Assembly (NCBI GenBank): GCA_014871385.1
Contig: CM026423.1
Span: 13,166,858 to 13,230,857, forward strand
Source: Ceratodon purpureus
Taxonomy: Eukaryota; Streptophyta; Bryopsida; Pseudoditrichales; Ditrichaceae
Length of the DNA stretch: 64,000 bases
Direction: 5' to 3'
Shown here: one piece after another, positions 13,801 through 29,241 of the stretch
Position numbering within the stretch: the first letter of the stretch is position 1
How the letters are laid out: each line of letters begins with the position of its first letter
Made by a program: the position numbers and the translations under genes
Notes under the pieces: model-generated
What the model was told of the DNA's origin: nothing
Seen by the model: only the letters and a program-made list of their open reading frames with translations
The model's database searches: none

Positions 13801-14380
13801 TTTATTATAACAATCCGCTTCCGAATTTGGAGGATTCAGAAGGTCCTAGATTTGTAAGTGGGGAGGAGGTTTTTAGGTTATGTAAGATAGTCTCATAATT
13901 TTTTATAGCGCAGATGGAGATGTCGTTACTGCAGTGTAGGTTTTCAATAGGATGACGCTTCTGTGATGTGAGTTGTCTGAATTATGTGGATTTCTGAATT
14001 ATGTGTACTTTCCCCGCCTTGCACGTTCTAGGCGTGGGCGAGGTGCGTTCCTGAATTTCCAAGTGTGTGGTGATTGTGCAAGGTGCTTGGTGCATTATCT
14101 CGATGTGGTGATCTGAGTTACTGGAGTTGCAGATGCAATCGATTCAAATGATGTACTGCCCAAGGATAGAAATCTCAAACCCTCCCAGCATGGGGCACCT
14201 TGAACCCCCGATCCTCCGTACCTCCACCCCTAGACCAGGTGTTAATAAAGGTATGTGATTACCCGTCTTATCGCATTGATGTCCCCATTATTTTCGGTAA
14301 TGATGCAAGTACTCTCATAAACCGTGTTGGTCCCTTCTGTTTTCTCCCTCCCTAAACCCCACCACTAACCCCCATGTCGC
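10841..14380. other. Non-coding interior of the transposon
   Basis: This 3.5 kb stretch is rich in T and G on the plus strand, with no frame of credible composition. It contains near-duplicate segments: the GGTTGTTATT(T/C)GATTCTCC block at about 11313 and 11429, and a 25 bp block at 12780 and 13973. It may be intron, 3' untranslated region or filler cargo. Confidence 0.5.
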
Positions 14381-14680
14381 CTTTTGTGTGCAGATTGCAG
14401 TTTCTCTCACGGTGCTCCTCAAGGGGTTGCTCTTGCTTCGGTGCTTCTCCTCGCTTTGTCTTCGCCGCGTATCTCATTGCTCGCCAGTCCTTGTAACTGC
14501 AGGACATGGGTCATAGTGACAGATACAATGGCCGCAAGGCGAAGCAGCCTCGGTCTGCAGCAGAGCTCGCGCCATGGCTGACGGAGGTGGAGGCATGGCG
14601 CCGTCGAAGTATTCGTCCCGTGCCAGAACCCCGCCTGCTTCTGGACCTCGTAGTTCCGGGGGCGGAGTGGTGGTGGTCGG

Positions 14681-16243
14681 TTGGTGCGGCGGTACAACGA
14701 CTGCAGATGGAATACTATTCCGGGATACACTACCCCCTGCCCCCCCGCCCCTACAGTCGTCACCGACTCGAACACTTCGGAGGCTCCTCAGGTGTCCACG
14801 GAGAGCGCCTCGGTCGCCTTCCCAGCCCCGGCAGTGGCATCACCCCCCCACTCTGCCCAAACCTCACAGTGGCTGCGTGTCATCGAGGAGGCCATCTCCA
14901 ACTCCCGCACCGAAACTGCGCCCCCCGTCACCAGAGAGGCATTGACGCGACTCTCAGACTCCGTTGGAAACACTCCCCGTACGCCATCCCGCAAAGGAGC
15001 AGTTGCCGCCATCGACTCTCACAACTCGTGTGTCCAAGGAAGGGGCGAACCAAACCTAAATGACTCCAACGATTCCCGGGAGGACATGCAGGCCATTTTC
15101 ACCTACCTCGAGGGCAAGTATGGAGGAGGTGAGTGCATGTGGGTACTTTAGGGTGACAGCATTGTGGGGGGAGTGGGTTGGGGAGTTCTGGGGGGGTTTG
15201 CGGATTTTGTTGGAGTACTTGGGTATGGTGGGAATTGATGGTTTCAGAGGCGCTGCGAGCTGGGAAGGGAGGGTGATGAGTCTGGTTTCTAAGTAGTTGA
15301 TTAGAGCTTATGTGGATTTGCTCAGCGATGGGGATATGAGAGGTTACTCTAGCTTTGGGAATCTGTAGACGTGGTTTCGGCCGTTGTGTTGGGCTTGTTA
15401 GGCCTCGGTAGGGCGATGTTAGTTTCAAAATTGTGTGGGTAAAGTTTGTGTAGGCTGTTAGGGTGTGTCAGGGTGAAGTTTTGTTTTTTAGGTACTTTGC
15501 TTCTAATTGATGTTCCTTTGTGGTTGTTCTAATGCAGGTGGAGAATCTGTAAGCCATCCTGGAGGTGCAGGTGAGCTTCATTTGTTTGCTGACTTTGGTT
15601 TCGTGGCTAGTATACTAGGTGTATTTCTGTGATGAATGTGCGTGAGGCTTGCTTTACAGAACCTGAATTTTTCCTTGCTATGGCTTGTCTGTTTGAACTG
15701 TTACTACAAACCCCTCGTTGTATTCATGAAGCGTTTATTGATTGAGCTACAATGAGGCTTTGAAAAAATACAGTATGTGTTCACTCATGTTCAGCAAGTT
15801 TTCCGCTGGCATACTCCTATTCCTAAGGCGAGATAACAAAGCACATGCTTAGGTCTTTGTTGGTATTTATGTTGTAAATGAACAACTGTTTGACTCATTC
15901 ATCAGAACGAAATCATTTGTAGCATTCCATTTGTGTCATATCTTCGTTGACTTCGTTATGTTTTGGAGCTCTGGTCGCTAATGCCAGTGCATGTGAATTA
16001 TTTTCATTCCTGTGACCTCGAATTATAGCTGTGTGAGGCAAATGTTTTCTGAAGAAGATATCCAAATGGCTTATGTATAAGTGTTTCTTGCTTGCACCCT
16101 CTATCTTCTGTACTTGCTGCGTGAGGTGTGCATTTGCTCTGGTACGCATGTTTGGCGGGTTTTCTTCACTTTCTAGCGCGGACATGTTTCTTACACGGGG
16201 TTGTTGCCTTGCAGATCAGGGGCGCTACTCCGGTCCTCGCTGA
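14681..16243 (+). CDS. Possible small spliced cargo gene, uncertain
   Basis: This frame reads as soluble Ser/Thr/Pro-rich protein from about 14740 and ends in SREDMQAIFTYLEGKYGG. A good donor (GGAG|GTGAGT) follows at 15128/15129. A 33 bp exon, 15538-15570, lies between AATGCAG and GTGAGC, and a third exon starts at 16215 after TTGCAG. The three join in phase and end at a TGA at 16241-16243. The 5' end is unclear: upstream coding-like text from ATG 14506 is in another frame. Another open frame continues at 16304-16744 and may be a further exon or gene. No family is recognised. The gene lies wholly inside the piggyBac ends, so it would travel with the element. Confidence 0.3.
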
Positions 16244-17230
16244 AGACCCTCAGTGGCTGCGGCACTCACTCTCTAAGATCGGAGGACCCCCCAAGGCATG
16301 TGAGTGTGTCGCCAACAAATTCCAAACCTCAAGAGTCTACGTCTCCGACATTGGACGAGTTGTTCATTTCCCAAGCCGTCTGTCCATTTTCCAACCACTT
16401 ATATGTCAGACCTTCAGCTGAAGAGGACTTCACATCCCCAACCGCCAAGGCCCAGGATTCTGTCACGGGTCCCCCCTGGGCTGCACTGTGTTTCCGCAAG
16501 TGTGGAACTTCAGGCCATGGTCGCTCCCTTCGGAACAGAACACCCGTTGGTCGCTCCCTATGACTCTGCCATGGGCAGTGCAATTTCTTCCCTGGAAAGA
16601 AATCCAGGTGTCACGATTTTGTTCGGTGGTGAACTTGGTGGAAAGAAATACGCACCCTTTGTGGACTGTATCGATGGTGAAGTGTATTTTGCTTCTTCCG
16701 GAGCAGTGTGTTTACATTTAGGTAGGATTTTTTCTTTCCTCTAACTCTACATGCTAAACTCTTTGCAATAACCGTTCCGATCTTCTAATGAAGTATATCA
16801 GGTCACAGAAAATTGATTTCCAAACTTCAGCTTGGACCGTATCCCTGTGTCGTTTTCGCAGGGAACAATTCAATATCAATTTGGAAAAAAATAATTTTCA
16901 AGTGATTTATTCGTTGCAACGTCTGTACAGATGTTGAGAGCCAGGTCCAGGAGTTTCAACTTTTTTGGATTTTTTCCCAACTCACCATCACTCATGAACA
17001 CAAGGGCACTCTCACCGTATTCTAATTCTTGCATCCCCCAAACTGCACGAATACAGGCCCTTAATTACTAATATTTGAATTATGGTTCAAAAGTAGATCA
17101 TGCATTTTGAAGGAAATCGACTTGGCCCCCTTTTCCTCCACTCAGATTTGCAAAAATCCGCAATCTCTTGACACACTTCGACATTTCACAAGCCTGGGTC
17201 CCTGAAACTGAGTTCCTCCCAAAAAGGGTC

Positions 17231-17244
17231 TGGGCACTAAAGGG
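17231..17244 (-). repeat. Right terminal inverted repeat
   Basis: TGGGCACTAAAGGG is the exact reverse complement of the left end at 5167-5180. Confidence 0.9.
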
Positions 17245-17248
17245 TTAA
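17245..17248. repeat. TTAA target-site duplication, right
   Basis: TTAA follows the right terminal repeat immediately and matches the left copy at 5163-5166. Confidence 0.9.
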
Positions 17249-18638
17249 AATTTCACAAGTAACATCATTTTCCACAGTCCTTTCCCATGCGCACAGCCAA
17301 GTCACCAGTCGCCCAAAAAATCCCCAAATTCATTGAATTCAACCCTTGACTGAATTGCACCCCACCTGATTTCCTCACTCACTAATCCCACTTACCAACC
17401 TCACTAACCCCTAATCACTCACTAAACCAGGTGCCACACTCTCTTAACCATAACCTAGCGCGTTCCGGTTAACTAACCCCAACCCCAGGAACGGACTCCC
17501 AAAACCGTCGCTGCCCCTAAAACAACCATGATCCACCCAAAACCCTCACTCCAACCCTCAAATCCACCAAAAGAACAAAAATATCATAGATCTCTATCGC
17601 AAAGAGTGCCGAGTTTGGATATCCCCTCACTAATCACGCACTAAACCGGAAACTAATCCTGGTTAACAATAACTAAACCCAAACCCCGTCAATCCCCCAT
17701 TTCACTGACCGCAATATTTGACCAAACTGGCCAACTCACTAACCACACACCAAAACACTAATCACTCACTAATCACTCACTAATAATTCACTAGTAACTC
17801 ACTAATCACTCACTAATCAACTTCTTAACCTTGATTAGCGGTAATTAACCACTTCGGAGGGGATTACCAAACCAGAGGAAGCGCGTCGTGGAGACTGCGC
17901 ATGTTGTTGTTGTTTTCGCGCTTCTGTCTGTGCAATCTCCCCGGAATCCATCGCTGGTACTGCCAATTGCACCCCCATCGCCACCTCTGCCCCTACTCCC
18001 CTGATTTCCTGCTTCATTTTGAGCTTGAGATCGTCATTTGGAGTGCTCTGAAGCTCCTGAACCGGCAATTTTTGCATTTGGGTGTGTGTGTTTGGAGCTC
18101 ATTGTGGCGATCCTGGTGATGTGTTCAGGTGCCGAATGCGGAGCTTAAACTGGAGCTCGTGATTTGGAGCTTGAAGCAAGGGAGGTTTTACGGCAGGGGT
18201 TAAGTGTGGTACGATTTTTTGGGAGAGTTTTTTTGTGGGTTGAGTGGGAGGTGATGTTGGGCGCTAGTTTTTGAGTGTTGGGTTTGTAGGTATTGTGGAT
18301 CGTTTTTTTTTAGTTCGTTTAGTTGATTTTTTTTTTTAAGTGTGACGTTTTTTGTGATTTTTTTCCTTTGGGGGCGAAATTCTGGGTTTTGGGGAGGTTG
18401 TGTGGATTTGCAATTTGACGTTGTGGTTTTGGTGATGGTGGAGCAGGGAGGGGGACCGGGTTGTTGAGGTGGTGTGGAGTGTGGTTGCGTTGATTTTTTG
18501 TTTTTTTGTTACCGGGATATCGTTACTGTCATCGGTGAGGGGAGGATTCTGGTGGTGGGAGCGGTTTAGGGTTTCTCGGACTGGTGGGGGAGAGGAGGTT
18601 TGGAATATGAAGGTTGTTTGAGGGAGTTATAGAGGAAG
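17249..18638. other. Intergenic and 5' leader upstream of the mannosidase gene
   Basis: The first part is rich in A and C and has scattered CACTAA words that become a tandem array at 17757. From about 17880 the sequence turns G/T-rich and probably contains the promoter and 5' untranslated region of the downstream gene. No coding frame is supported. Confidence 0.5.
17757..17822. repeat. 11-bp tandem repeat, six units
   Basis: Six consecutive 11 bp units of the form ACTAATCACTC occupy this interval. Units 1, 2 and 5 are identical, units 3, 4 and 6 diverge. Single copies of the same words are scattered from 17365 onward, so the array seems to have grown from local sequence. Confidence 0.85.
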
Positions 18639-23267
<4,629 letters not shown>

Positions 23268-24159
23268 AAATTGACCTAGTCAAGGTAGTCAAAAATTCCC
23301 CTCTAGTGAATTCGACCCCGATTAGATTGCTCCATTGAATGCCATCACCTTCAAGCCTCATCATAGCTGTAATATATCTGCGATTGTTCACCTCTACGTT
23401 AACGCAATTATGCACTGTCTGAAGCTTGAACTTGGTGTCTAGCACGAGTTTTTCCTCTAGCACTAGCTATACACCTTCTTGTCATTTCTAGATTATTGCT
23501 TCGAGGCTTCATTGCATTAATAACTAATGAAATCACTACACCTTCAAGTTCACGACTTGGACGGTATCACCTTTTTTATGCTTTGTAATCGCAGCCCTTA
23601 AATCTGGGTACTTCTGACGCTTTTTCCCCTCACCAAAACCGTGGAAAACGAATGTATCCAAAAGGTGGACACAAGGGTGCTTATCAATGCAATGGTTGTT
23701 GCTTGAATCAAGGATTGAACATTAAGCAAAGACCTCCATCCCCCTCGAAGGAGACAAGTGCTTGGGCATCCTCCTTGAACGTACTCTCTAAGGGACACAT
23801 AATCTATTTAATTTACGGAAGCACACTCGCCTTGACCAGCTGATGCCATCATTACAACCCACATCACAAGCAAGCTCTGATGTACCATCCAAGTGAGTCA
23901 GGCTCACCATAGTGCCATGCATGGTTGCCTCACGTCTCCCCACACAAATGCCGGTGTCATGACCCCACTTTCTTGAAAGTGATTCCCAGATGGTGTCGCA
24001 TGTTGCTTGAAATCTAGATCACTTCCATTCCTGTGCAGGAATAAAGACCCACTTCGCCTCCGAATAAACTCACCCACTCCCTTTGCTGATGGCGAGCACT
24101 TCGCAGCTCAATCTTTCATACCTCACTAGTTTTCATTACAGCCTTGAAGAGAAATCCCA
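23268..24159. other. Intergenic between mannosidase and polygalacturonase genes
   Basis: About 0.9 kb without a supported coding frame. It presumably holds the mannosidase 3' end and the polygalacturonase promoter, but no specific element is recognisable. Confidence 0.5.
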
Positions 24160-27100
24160 ATGACGTTCAAGGCTATGATTCCTCATGGAAACCAATCTCA
24201 AGCCTTCAAATGTCGCTTGATCATTGCACTTATACTTGCATTTTCTCTAGCCATCTGCAGTCATGCACGAAGTGTCCAAAGGGTACTAGAAAGCATACTG
24301 GACCCAGATGATTATGAGTCTAGTACTATCAACCATGTCGAGAGTGGACAGTTCATGAAACCAACAGGATTCGAAGCTCGAGATGAGATTGATCACTTCG
24401 ACGAGGAGTCGGCCACTTCCTTCGGAGACTTCGATACACTATTTTGGCACAGATTCGACGAAGAGCTGTCTGTCGAAGAGCTGTCTGTTGAAGAGTTGGA
24501 TTCTGTTGGCCTGTACGATGGAGCTTCGGAGGAAGAGATTGCTCCGGCCCCATCTGCTGGATCAGACTGGGACGAGGATCTCTCTCCGGGTTCATCTGGT
24601 GGAAGTTTTGATGAGGAGCTCGCTCCGGGTCCATCTGGTGGATACACAGATGCGGAGTTTGCTCCTGGTCCATCAGCAGGATACTCTCAGAGAGCTTCGA
24701 GAAACCGGTTCGACGTGCGGTATCCATTTGGAGCGAAGGGTGATGGCATCACCAACGATACAGATGTATGTGCAACTCTCAGATGAGTTTAAATTTGCTG
24801 ATTAGTTTATAATTTTGTTTTTTTGCATGAATCGATGCTTAATTAGCTCACAACAAATGTACGTCCAACTTTTGTTTATGTCACCTGATTCAAGAAAAAG
24901 ACATTTTCCGTTGGCAGCGTAGCTTAATATCAACTGATAGTAAAAAGAATGAATGACTAGCATTTTGTAGCTTAGTGATAATTCTGGCTGTATGGAGAAT
25001 GTGTGCAGGCATTTCTTGCAGCTTGGAAAATGGCATGCACAGTCACGAGTGGTGAGGTGTATATACCATCTGGGTTCAATTTCCTTGTGTATCCCTCCAC
25101 ATTTACAGGACCTTGTAAAGAAGATCTTCACTTTTCGGTATTCTCCTTGAATCCTTGGGTGAACTCACACAAAGTCTAAGTTATATTGAGTCCCATGCAA
25201 TCAGTTTAAACTATACAAGAGCTTCAGTACTCATTGTATCAAGAGTTTGCTCAAGAGTATCCCTTCTGAGGATGATTGCCAAACAGCTGATAAAGTCATG
25301 ATGTCAATACTCTTACAAAATCATTCAACACTTAATGTCTGTAAATGCGTTGCATGTGAAGTTGAAAGGGAATATACTAGCTCCCATGGAGATAAGTGCA
25401 TGGGCTGGTAGAAACGTCGGCCAATGGCTTGTGTTTGAGAACTTGAACAATTTCACCCTCTCTGGGGGAGGAACTTTCAATGGCCGTGGCCAGAACTGGT
25501 GGGCCTGCAAAAGAAACGAAACATGTCAAAGGGCTCCAAATGTAAGGCACCGCTGATTTAACTCAATGCCATCTTGTTATATGGTTTTTACAAGATGATG
25601 ATTTAACATTTTTTTGAAGAGTTTTTTTGATGAGTTTTTTTGATGTTTTTTTATCATCTTGCACTGAACTCTCAATGCCATCTTGTTGTGAACTACGTAA
25701 CACGTAATCATCCTTACTGTCTTACCATGTAAGCAACTAATAATTATCAAACCTTTGCCACTACTTCATGTGACTAATCTCACTCCCGATTAAACAAGAC
25801 TTTTTATAACACAACCATGATTCCTTATGATACAATTTGAAACTGTAATTAGAGAATATTTAATCATTGTTGTCTTCAAAACCAATATTGAACTAGTGGG
25901 CATGTGCCATTAAGGTTTTGAGATGGGTGATTGAAATTATACAACACTTTCACAGTCGGACATTCTAATGTGATGGTATTTTGAACTACAGGCTGTGACA
26001 ATATACAAAAGCAGCAACGTGACAGCAAGGTATGTCAACTTTCTGGACAGTGCACAAATGCACATCAACTTCCAATACGTCCACAGTGGTCATGCCAAAG
26101 CTCTCCAAATCCAGGCTCCCTGGTCTAGCCCCAACACTGATGGCATCCACATTTCTGGCACCACCGATTTCACAATCCAGAAGTGTAATATTTCAACCGG
26201 TATCCTTCTAAACTTTCATTTCTCAGCTTGCCCATCTCTTCATGTATTCTATTAAATTCTATTCTCAAAAAGAGTTTATTGATTAAATAGTATCTTCCTT
26301 CAATTTAAATATATTTACCATTAAAAATTGGTGATAGTTTTTGTAACAATAGGTTATGATGATGTGTGAAGGTGACGATTGTGTCTCTATTGTGAGTGGC
26401 TCACACAACATCGAAGTGCAAGATACTTACTGTGGAAAAGGCTGCCATGGAATAAGGTATTCTACTAGTCAAATAAACTTATTATTCTCCATCAGTTACC
26501 AATTACAATCCATGGCTGTTTGTTTGCTACTTTGCTTGGATATGTTTCCTACTTAAGAGGTTAATTCATAAACATGCACTTCAAATTCGTGTAGCATCGG
26601 AAGCTTAGGAGCAAATGGAGAACATGCAAATGTGACCCAAGTGCAAGTGAAGAACTGTCAAATGGAGAGCACCACGAATGGGCTTCGAGTCAAGACATGG
26701 CAGGTCTGTTGAAGTCCAAATTACAACTTATTTGTGAATAGAATTCACTGCAACTGCCATTCTTCACAATTTGGTATGATAACCAATTGCTCAACTGATC
26801 AATTTCCATTGCTAAATGCTTGCAGGGAGGCACAGGAATTGCCCGAAACTTCGAATTCAGAAACATTCAGTTGACGAATGTGAGCAACCCCATCATCATT
26901 GATCAGTACTACTGCCCTCCTTCTCAAACACGAGAAGCTTGTACAAACCAGGTAAGTGAAAAAACTGATGTTAGAAGTTTAAAAAAAGTACAAAAACTAT
27001 CTTAGAAGTTTAAAAAGTACAAAAACTTCAACTTATCCCAAAACTCCAATTGGATTTAAAAGAACTTTAACGATTAAACTTCATGAGTTATGACATTCAG

Positions 27101-27535
27101 TATTAAAATGTAATAAAAACAGTCTCTTCGAATTCAAGCATTTAATTTATGTGGGTTTTTTCATGATGATACATGTTTAATTCTTGATGTGATTACAATT
27201 TTGATTTGGTGTTTGATTTGCAGACCGACAACGTGCACATCGACCTTGTCAAGTTCACAAACATTTGGGGCACCTCGGCCTCCGCAGTGGCAGTGAAGCT
27301 GGCGTGCAGCGAATCGGTGCCTTGCACAAACATCCGATTGAAGGACATCAACATTACTCGAGTTAATGGCGGCTCTGCAAGGTCTACTTGCACCGATGCA
27401 TTTGGCACGGCGCAAGGAATTCAAATTCCACCGAGCTGCATTCCGACGAATTCTTCCTCGTCTTACACACTCTCACTTGCAAGTCCCTTCAAACTTCTGC
27501 AGCAACTATGGCATATTTTCTATTTGGAAATATGA
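24160..27535 (+). CDS. Polygalacturonase (GH28), secreted, with acidic repeat linker
   Basis: This enzyme hydrolyses homogalacturonan in the cell wall. Eight exons: 24160-24765, 25009-25137, 25362-25541, 25992-26199, 26372-26456, 26595-26703, 26826-26951, 27224-27535, giving 584 aa in consistent phase. Residues 1 to about 37 form a signal peptide (hydrophobic IIALILAFSLAI). Residues about 80-185 are an acidic linker with ELSVE repeats followed by four 13-residue units such as DEELAPGPSGGYT. The catalytic domain starts at RFDVRYPFGAKGDG. The GH28 motifs are NTDG (exon 4), GDDC (exon 5), a variant of GHG read as KGCHGISIGSLG (exons 5-6), and RVKTWQGG in place of RIK (exons 6-7). IIIDQYYC follows. 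The motif order resembles plant exo-polygalacturonases. The linker and the extra Cys before the active-site His are unusual. The exon 3 acceptor (GTGAAG|TTG) is weak but is the only phase-compatible choice nearby. Confidence 0.92.
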
Positions 27536-29241
27536 AAATCAATATATGTATATATATATATATGATATATATGATTAATATTATGTATATTAGAAGTGAT
27601 TGATACTTTATATACATATTAGTAGTGATAAATATTATGTGTACTGTTGTGTTTATGTTAGTGTATTTGTGGTGTTCTGTACTGTAGGAGCAATTAGCAA
27701 TGACTTTTTATTGCAATATGTTATTGGCTTTTTATGGCAATCAAGTGTTTTGGTGGATACAAGTTGCTTGTTCCTGGAGATGTTATGGAGTGAGTTATAT
27801 GCTTGTTAGAGAGATGTGATGGGTGATCGTTTGATTTCCCAGGTTTGGTGATTACTGTGACTGTTCTATGATTATGAGTGTTGATGTTGGTTTACTTTTG
27901 TAGTTGTTCTGTGAATTCATAAAATACTGGTCCTTAGAATAATATTTTGACGAACCGTTGCATGTTTTTGCCGCTGTTAGCTTCAAGGGAAATTAGTGAC
28001 TAGCCAACTTCGACATTACCTTTGCTAGAGTTGCAACGAAAGTAATTTGACAATCTTGTTGACGTATACACCTCTGTGTTTATCAAATGTGGCTTGTAGG
28101 GAGGAAAGTAGAACAGGTTCTTCGTGCAGAGACAGAATTCTTATCCTGTTGTTCTCTCATTATACAGTGAGGAGTAGAGGACTGAGGAGAGCAGATTTTG
28201 GGCAGGAGAGACACGAATTGCGAAGCAGGGAGTTGGAGTACAGCACTTGACACTAAAATTGAGAGGAAAGTTGGTACTTTTCTTGTGTCCTGTAGCACAA
28301 GATACTCACAGCAAAAGAGAACAAGATTTATTCAATCTTCAACCATTATTCGGTTCCATGGGACTAGCCTAAGGACAAGGTAAAGAGCCACACCAAAACT
28401 AAGGGATGGCAGTGGCATTAGCATTGAGTTTGCCAGAAGCAGCGGCCTCGAATTCTTTCAAGTTCATCAAAATTGAACACACAATTAATAAATTGAACAT
28501 TATTTGATTTTCAAAATTGTCAATTCTGAAACAGGTACACAGAGTGAAATGTAAAAGTTTTCTTAATAAATGAATGGAGTCACATCTCCAGATCTCTAGT
28601 TTGAAAAGCTACTACACTGAGAATTCCCCCAGCTAATTATCATCCTCACAAGTAGATGCTCATTCTAGCACCATCTTCTTACTTGAACATCAACGTTATA
28701 CACGTCGATGTATCGTGAAACAGGCACCAGCACTAGTTTCTTCAAGTTTCAAGTGCCTGCCAAGAAATCACGGCAAGAAGACAAAGTTAAATACTATAAA
28801 CTGTAAAGCATACTGCAAATCAAGAACCTGAGTGCAACATCAAGCAATTTTATGCGTGTCAGCAGATTTCTCTCTTGCTTTAACCCATGATCGATTTTAA
28901 AGGAGAAATTAGCAATTCAAATATCCACACGACGGAGACCAGTAAACGTCGAAGAAAATGGAATTCTTACCTGCAAACATTAACTGAAGCCGCCAACCAA
29001 TTGTTATTGCTCACAACAGCTATACGACTTGATAAGTTGTAATAAGATGATAGAGAAATGTATATTTGAATGAATATATATACACCGTTGGCTCGCTCGT
29101 CTCTCCTGCAGAATACGTTCAGGTACAGAACAATCAGCAATATTTAAATATTATTTGAGTGCAATATGCTGTTATATAGACAGCAGTAATCACGATAGCG
29201 GTAAAGCATTGGTGATGATACTTACAAGACGATTGAGAAGA
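27536..29241. other. Intergenic, with a short AT microsatellite
   Basis: The spacer lies between the polygalacturonase stop and the 3' end of the convergent carrier gene. A TA-rich microsatellite occupies about 27543-27575. Short open frames near 28050-28380 have no recognisable features. The region probably contains both 3' untranslated regions. Confidence 0.5.

Larger units (their letters stand above)
5167..17244 (+). mobile_element. piggyBac-superfamily DNA transposon, about 12.1 kb
   Basis: The element begins CCCTTTAGTGCCCA (5167-5180) and ends with the exact reverse complement TGGGCACTAAAGGG (17231-17244), with TTAA directly outside each end. Inside lies a piggyBac-type DDE transposase gene on the plus strand (6230-10840). 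Just inside the left repeat is a perfect hairpin, AGCGACC (5181-5187) with GGTCGCT (5195-5201). Just inside the right end is a weaker CCC/GGG fold. The body is clearly less AT-rich than the left flank and contains long C (about 5597-5613) and G (about 11790-11802) runs. At 12 kb it is much larger than typical 2-5 kb piggyBac elements. The ends look intact but the transposase is damaged, so this copy could move only with transposase supplied from elsewhere. It might instead be two nested events, although no second TTAA-flanked end pair was found inside. Confidence 0.9.
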
